A stretch of DNA of 64,000 nucleotides from Blastomussa wellsi (lineage: Eukaryota; Cnidaria; Anthozoa; Scleractinia; Plerogyridae), in NCBI GenBank assembly GCA_947652115.1, contig OX393565.1:22359298-22423297 (forward strand), in the 5' to 3' direction. Under the pieces are notes generated by a model that did not search any database, was not told the DNA's origin, and saw only the letters and a program-made list of their open reading frames with translations. Every line of letters begins with the position of its first letter. The stretch's first letter is position 1. Shown in pieces: positions 58,246 through 64,000 of the stretch. Made by a program: the position numbers and the translations under genes.

Positions 58246-61200
58246 ATGCCCAACGTATGTCACAGTTGTGTGCAAGCAACTCATCGACAGGACTCGCGAT
58301 GGTCATTAGTTGTCTGCATTTGTGCAACTCTTTGCCAAGTGCTTGCTATGGGAATTCTGCGCAGCTTTGGAGTACTATTTCCTGTATTAATGGCTGAGTT
58401 TCAAACGAGCCGCGAGAGAACGGGCAAGTACTGGTAGTTAATTTGCACTGGCAGAAATAGCCTGAAGACTGCAAATCTACTTATCTAGATGGTAGCTTTC
58501 TAAACATTAAACCTCCTCCCAATGGGTGATAAGGTGTGAGTTGAAGATAGCTGACCTCGTGAACCCATGACTAGACTTCTACACAGACTCACTTTAGGCT
58601 TTCTCCAAAACGTTAGGGAGCAGCTAAATGTTTTTGTGATAAGCCCAAAGACCTTCTGTGTTGGAGGCTAAGCCATAACCTGCTCCCAACTGCGTATACC
58701 TTTTAGGGGCGATCTCAGAAATGTTAGGGCAGTGATCCAAGTGACAAGCAACTATAATAACTGTCAGGGTTTTCTAAAACAAGCAGGCAACATGTGGACT
58801 TCAGCCATTTACTCTCACTTGTCATCGCAATCAGCTTGTAACATTTAACATGTCACAGGTGCCACTTCAAACTGCTTGACTGTGTATTTTAAATTAATTT
58901 TCAGCTTGGATAGGCTCTCTTGCCATATCACTTACACTGTTTCCTGCGCCTTTGGTGGGACGTCTTTCTGAGAAGTTTACCTGTCGCTTAGTCATCATCA
59001 TTGGAGGACTTCTGTATGTGGTGGGACTTGTAGCGAGGTCATTTGTGAGTGATATGGAAGTCATGTTCTTCACTTTCAGTGTTCTCACTGGATTAGGATG
59101 CTGCTGTTCTCGTACCTCATGTTTTCTGATGGTGGCAAAGTACTTCAACAAGAAGCGTTCCTTTGCTACCGGGAGCATTACCATGGGCCCCTCATTAGGG
59201 ATGTTTATATGGGGTCCTGTGACCCAGGTGCTTCTTGACTCTATTGGCTGGAGGAACACGTTTAGAGTCATGGCGCTCTCTTGCTCCTTAATTTTCCTTT
59301 TCGCCATCACATTCAATCCTAATATAGAGGAGAAAGATAAAATCTTGGAAGATAACCAGCAAAACACTGAGCAAAGTAATCAAGATGTTAATGATGACAA
59401 TGATAGTACAAAGATTCAAGTTAGGAAAGAAAAATTGAAGATTCTTGATTTTTCAGTGTGGAGGATTCCCCAATACTGCATACTTGTTGCTTCCTTTACT
59501 ATGATGTTCATGTGTCGCTTCATTCCCAATGTTCACCTGGTAAGTAAGAACATTTCAGTTGATCAGCTGCACAGTCCTGGTCAAGAGTTCTCTGTTCATC
59601 TTATATATATTGCATTTCCTGAGTTTTGATCGGTTTAGAAACAATGGCATATGAGCTCATAATTATACCATTGACCTACGAATATGGTTGGTGTACGCGT
59701 AAAAGAGTGCATTTTTCACAATGTTTGTACAGAAACAATTATTCCACTCACACTTGTTGGATATGAGATGGTTATAGCTAACTCTGCGCTCTGCTCCTTG
59801 TTGACTATCTACCATCTCATATCCAATGCGCGCTCGTCGAATAATTGTTAACTATATCATGAAAATAATTAACAACTGTTTACTGAAGTGGAGGTGGCTA
59901 GTGGTAGATATTTACTGAGCTACGAAGTTGTTTTAGTATATACTAAAATAATGAAATAATATTGCTCGAAAATTATTATTCTAACTCATTTATTCAACTC
60001 AATCATTTGCGCAAGGGCCTGCGGGAGGCTTACGAATTGCTTGGAGGTAAATAGGGAAGGATTTTAGCCAGGGGAAAGGTTGAGTGTCTGAAGATCACAC
60101 ATTTTACAAGGATCTTAGTTGAAGCAATTGCCATCCAAATTTTCTCCTCATAATAACAATTACCACATAATGACGCAACAGGTTGGGGGATCATTTAATG
60201 TCCTGTTACGATCCTATAACACCGCTGTAGATCATGGACTATATTCATTTTAGTATCGTCAGTGCCGGCTGTTTTGGGATCAGTTGCATTTTTTCAATAA
60301 TTATGAGAAACAGAGATTAAAATTCAAGCTAGAAACTAGAAGTTTAAGGCTGTGACTAATATAATATTTCTTATAATCTTGTATAAAATGTTTTTCCCTT
60401 CGTTTCCCAGGTTAAATACAGTGAAGAACTCAACATTTCTGCTAATAAAGCTTCACATTTTATAATGTTCCTGGGAATCGCATCAGGTGTAGGCCGACTA
60501 TTGACTGGTAGATTGTGTGACGTCAAATCAATCAACATCCGCTATGTAAATCAGCTGGGAATTGCTGTTGCTGGCCTGGCAACCTTGCTTCTGCCTTTGG
60601 CAAAAAGTTACATTTCTGTAGCATTTTATACTGCGGTGTTTGGGTTCTCTGATGGAGCATTCATAACGTCACAGAATGTGATTCTCCTTAGTATTGTTGG
60701 GCCTGAAAGACGGGACGCTGCATTTGGCTTTGGATGTATGTTGTGCTCATTTGCAGTGGCTAGTGGCCCACCGTTAGCAGGTGAGTGTTGTGCCTGGGGT
60801 AGGCTTGTTACTCCTCTTATGGCCTAACTATATGGGGCCATGCCACCCGGAAAGGGTATGGCTTTTTGGCCCCTCAGCCCGGAACAGGGTGTATAATTTC
60901 AAGCAAGTCTGTCCTAATCAGGGACTCTACCCATCCAAGGCAGGGAAGGTTGAAAGGCTGTCTTCAAGTTTTAAGCAATCCAAATAAGAAATGTACATCA
61001 TATTTATTTTATAGCCTGCGAGGACTAGATATGAGCGCTATAGAAAATAGTTAAAAACACCTTTATACCCAAGTATAACCCCTCTGCCTGGCAGGGATAG
61101 TTGGGTAACTAATGTGCTTCGGATTACAACCTTATAAAAACCTGATTGTTACTTAAAAGTTGGTTCATGCTTTATAGTGCACAGGGGAACGCCGGGTTGC

Positions 61201-62503
61201 ACAAGGTGATATCCCGAGAGCAACTCTAGCCAATCTTAAGTGCTTTCCAAATGACACGCATGCACCATGTCTCAACAGCACATGGCTAAAGCATGAATTG
61301 TGTATAACACTCGGCACCAGTGGAAGTGTACTTCTCAAACTCATTAATAATCGATCAAGTTAATACGAAGAAGGCTTGGATACCTGGTCTTACTTAGCAC
61401 AGATTTTGACGATTTTATTTCTCTGTCTACTTGATTTTTGTTTTGATTGACAAGACATATCGAACACTTGACAGTGTTTCATCAGCTATCCAAACACCTA
61501 AAATTTTGTCAAAAATACTCCGCTTTGCATAGCATTAATTTTGATATTTGGGTATCCTGATGAAACACTGGTGTGTGTTTGATGATGATATTACATGGGA
61601 AAAGTTTTGTGGGAAAAAAATTCTTTTGAAGTGATTTGTTCATGCTATTTGCATCAAAGCTCTCTACGCGCATGCTCCGTAAGGGATGTGGCAGTTCATT
61701 TAGACTGCAGGGTTCATTTAGACTGCTGCCATCAGATTTCACAACTCCATTCCTACCAAGACCTTCCAGATAGACAGGCTTGTACCAAGACATTGAAACT
61801 CAAATTGTAAAATAAAAGCATGCTTGTAAAATCAGTATGACAAAAGGTTTTAAGAACATCGATTGCACCTTCATTTGACTAACTTGAGGACCATTGCCCC
61901 TGGGTCTCTCGTACTCAATTTTCTGGGACAATTCCTTCCAAGAGGAAAAGGTGCAGTGAGGTTATCCCTATTTTAAGCACCAAGCCATGAAATGAGGCCA
62001 GACCACAACACCGGGAACCTTGTTCCCGGTGTGCAAGATTTGTTTTTTGGGCTGCGAGCTTGTGCACGAAATAAAAAGTACCGCACATGTGGAAGTGCTG
62101 CTCACCCTCTTTCAGTGTCGACGAGTTACTACCTCTGAATGCGATACGAAATAAGAAGCACATAACCTTTATGTATAGGATAGTGATAGTTAGCACCATA
62201 TGAAAAAAACGAGACCACCGTTTGATGCAGTAAATGGTTTTTTATTTCTTCCCAGGTCTCATTGCTGACAAACTTGCTTCATATGAGTTCGCATTTTATA
62301 CAGCTGGTGCCATGATGCTTTTCAGTGGAGCTGTTCATTTTCTTCTTCTCTGCTTCAAGTGGGGAGGAATTGAAACAAAGAGAGAAGAAATCAATGCATC
62401 AATAGTTGTAGATTCGGAGGAAATGAGTGAACAAATTCAATACAAGGAAAATGATCATAAAGAATATCTGGCACGACTTTATGTTGAAAAAACTGTAGAA
62501 TGA
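58246..62503 (+). CDS. SLC16-type (monocarboxylate transporter-like) MFS protein, complete
   Basis: Exons 58246-58423, 58905-59539, 60411-60780 and 62256-62503 join to 1,431 nt, or 476 aa. The N-terminal half has SRWSLVVCICATLCQVLAMG (TM1) and LRSFGVLFPVLMAEF. The second family signature appears as AKYFNKKRSFATGSITMGPS. A charged central loop (IEEKDKILEDNQQ...) is followed by the C-terminal helices, with GRLTG-like GVGRLLTGRLCD and the last helix in exon 4. Length and layout (12 helices, cytosolic loop between TM6 and TM7) fit SLC16. These carry monocarboxylates or other small organic solutes across the plasma membrane, often with protons; the substrate here is unknown. The first intron uses a GC-AG splice pair. 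Introns 2 and 3 contain dispersed repeats. Confidence 0.88.
59731..59850. repeat. Inverted-repeat element in transporter intron 2
   Basis: AACAATTATT ... TTGGATATGAGATGG pairs with CCATCTCATATCCAA ... AATAATTGTT, with short unmatched stretches. Confidence 0.7.
59884..60060. repeat. Dispersed repeat, copy 2 (of 4543-4760)
   Basis: Shares GTTTTAGTATATACTAAAA, TTTATTCAACTCAAT and a final GGAGGT block with the copy near the left end. In transporter intron 2. Confidence 0.6.
60820..61115 (+). repeat. ACAGGGTATGG-type dispersed repeat in transporter intron 3
   Basis: Words AAAGGGTATGGCTTTTTGGC, AAGTCTGTCCTAATCAGGGA and TTTAAGCAATCC match, with divergence, copies at 47395-47960 and 50915-51240. 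Confidence 0.5.
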
Positions 62504-63369
62504 GTGCTTCTGTGGAAAGTATGCAATTGTTTTAGAAGAACATTTTGGTACAAATTATGTCCCGAGTGACAGATATTTAGTGACACCGAAATATAAAATG
62601 TGCACAAGTGTATTGTTGAATTCTATAAAGCACACAGGAAATTTTAAGGACATACGTGCATAGAAAGGATTTAGGTGCAGCCAAGCGCTTCTTGCACTTC
62701 TCAAGTGTTGTTAAAAATCTCCAACTTCTAATACATAACTTAACAACAGATGAGTGTAAATTCTTTGTTTCTTTTATAAAATGTAAAAGAAATTATGCAT
62801 GCTTCATTAAAGTAGTGATAAGCAACGTGCAAAACTCTAAAAAGCCCACGCATGATGGAGCCACTTGCTTTATGGGGCTACAATGAACTTGAACTGTCAA
62901 ATCACAGCCTGCATAATTCCTGAAATATTTTATAATTTATTTAGACAATAACTATTTATGAGGTGTGTGGCATTGCTGTATATTTTAGCAAGTTGTGCTG
63001 CAGGTCCACAGAAAATATTCCACACCTAAAAACATTACTGGCAGAAAAAAATAGCACAATGCACTATTGAACCGCTATACAAACGCCCAAAAAGTGCATG
63101 ACGTTCGCAATTAGACCCCCGTGGTACTCCCTTAAATTTCGGATATAGTGTGCTGCGAAGGTTCTTAAACCCTGACCCCATTTAAGGACAAAGAAAACAG
63201 AATTTGATACTCAATTTAAGAACCAAACCCGAAAAATGACACCCTAAGAAAGTTGTAAACGGGTTTATAACTTTTTATCGTTTCCGTAACGTTTTCACTT
63301 TGGCAGACCGTTTCTTTTTCGTTTCAGCCTGCTGTTTTTCACTGCAAAATAGCTAATACAGTTTAGATA

Positions 63370-63563
63370 TAATTTGGTTTTATCAACTGGGTTGATAATG
63401 TCAATTGGCCACCGTAAAGAGATTCAGGAGCTGACGTTTCGAGCGTTAGCCGCTAGCCGCTCCGACGAAGGGCTAACGCTCGAAACGTCAGCTCTTGAAT
63501 CTCTTTACGGTGGCCAATTGACATTATCAACCCAGTTGATAAAACCAAATTATATTGTTATAC

Positions 63564-63608
<45 letters not shown>

Positions 63609-63609
63609 C
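63370..63609 (+). mobile_element. TAATTTGGTT-family element, fullest copy, with ribozyme-like core
   Basis: Inverted arms (TAATTTGGTTTTATCAACTG ... complement) of about 85 bp meet near 63457. They are followed by a 3' tail containing CCGACGCAGCACCACAG and ending CTTACCCCCTC. Flanking repeats taataca(g/a)tttagata (63354-63369 and 63610-63625) match at 15 of 16. The CGACGAAGGGCTAACGCTCG / AAACGTC core is present. Confidence 0.85.
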
Positions 63610-64000
63610 TAATACAATTTAGATACCCTACCTAAGGATCGCACCGGGAACAATGCCCACGGCAGATACCTTTTCAGTCCATATGTGGGAGTACCCCCCC
63701 GGTTAATTAACCTGCCTTTTACAAACTTGTTAGCACGTTTTGGGTTGTCTTCGAACCATGTAATAAAAATTCCATTCTGAACTGAACCCCAGCTGATTCG
63801 AGTGTTTTTTGTTAGTTTTCTTCTAATTTCTGTTGTCCGAGTCTCGAGCTTTTGCCGAAAAATTTGAGGGGCGGGGGGGGGGGGGGTGGGGGGGTGCGGC
63901 TGTAGCCCTTCTCGGCATGGTGACAAGGGTGTCAATGGGGTGTCAATAAACATGTTCATTTTTGGTCCTCGGTTTGCTCTGAAAAATGGCGCTAATCTGC
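63610..64000. other. Window end: repeats, no supported gene
   Basis: Includes a long G-run (about 63868-63895) and a GGGAGTACCCCCC word of the dispersed repeat family. The open frame at 63609-63959 (-) crosses the G-run and is not credible. Confidence 0.5.

Overview
The window looks like nuclear DNA of an anthozoan cnidarian, most likely a stony coral or close relative. This is an inference from the layout: intron-rich genes with long, AT-rich introns, clustered three-finger (Ly6/uPAR-like) and calmodulin-like genes, a NACHT/WD40-type protein, and a very dense load of foldback elements, SINEs, a LINE and a BEL/Pao element. No species can be named from the sequence alone. One run of 200 N marks an assembly gap.

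Layout. 2-3852 (+): the 3' end of a large NACHT-type/WD40 gene. 5115-20935 (-): three tandem calmodulin-like genes that keep the classic calmodulin exon plan (ATG alone / about 31 nt / 144 nt / about 243 nt / about 26 nt). The first has four canonical EF-hands and the next two are progressively degenerate. 20936-23943: intergenic DNA filled by foldback repeats, including a mirrored 20-bp satellite around the gap. 23944-56030 (+): a cluster of six secreted or GPI-anchored three-finger protein genes, all starting with a 52-nt signal-peptide exon that ends in phase 1. 58246-62503 (+): a complete four-exon SLC16-type (monocarboxylate transporter-like) major facilitator gene. The last 1.5 kb is repeats.

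The three-finger cluster shows several states of one family: three genes look intact (44399-46003, 50001-52214, 54083-56030). One has a mid-domain stop codon. One has lost a domain cysteine and has a stop in its GPI-signal tail, and carries a truncated LINE in its intron. One is split in its terminal CC..D.CN motif by a full-length BEL/Pao retrotransposon with identical LTRs and a 5-bp target duplication. A GPI-tail remnant lies just beyond that insertion.

Transposable elements sit close to splice sites. In the third calmodulin-like gene, an insertion duplicated the 5' splice site itself through its 14-bp target-site duplication. Members of that element family carry a hammerhead-ribozyme-like core, which suggests a Penelope-type origin. 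Exon structures were deduced by hand from splice signals, reading frame and family homology, with no transcript evidence.
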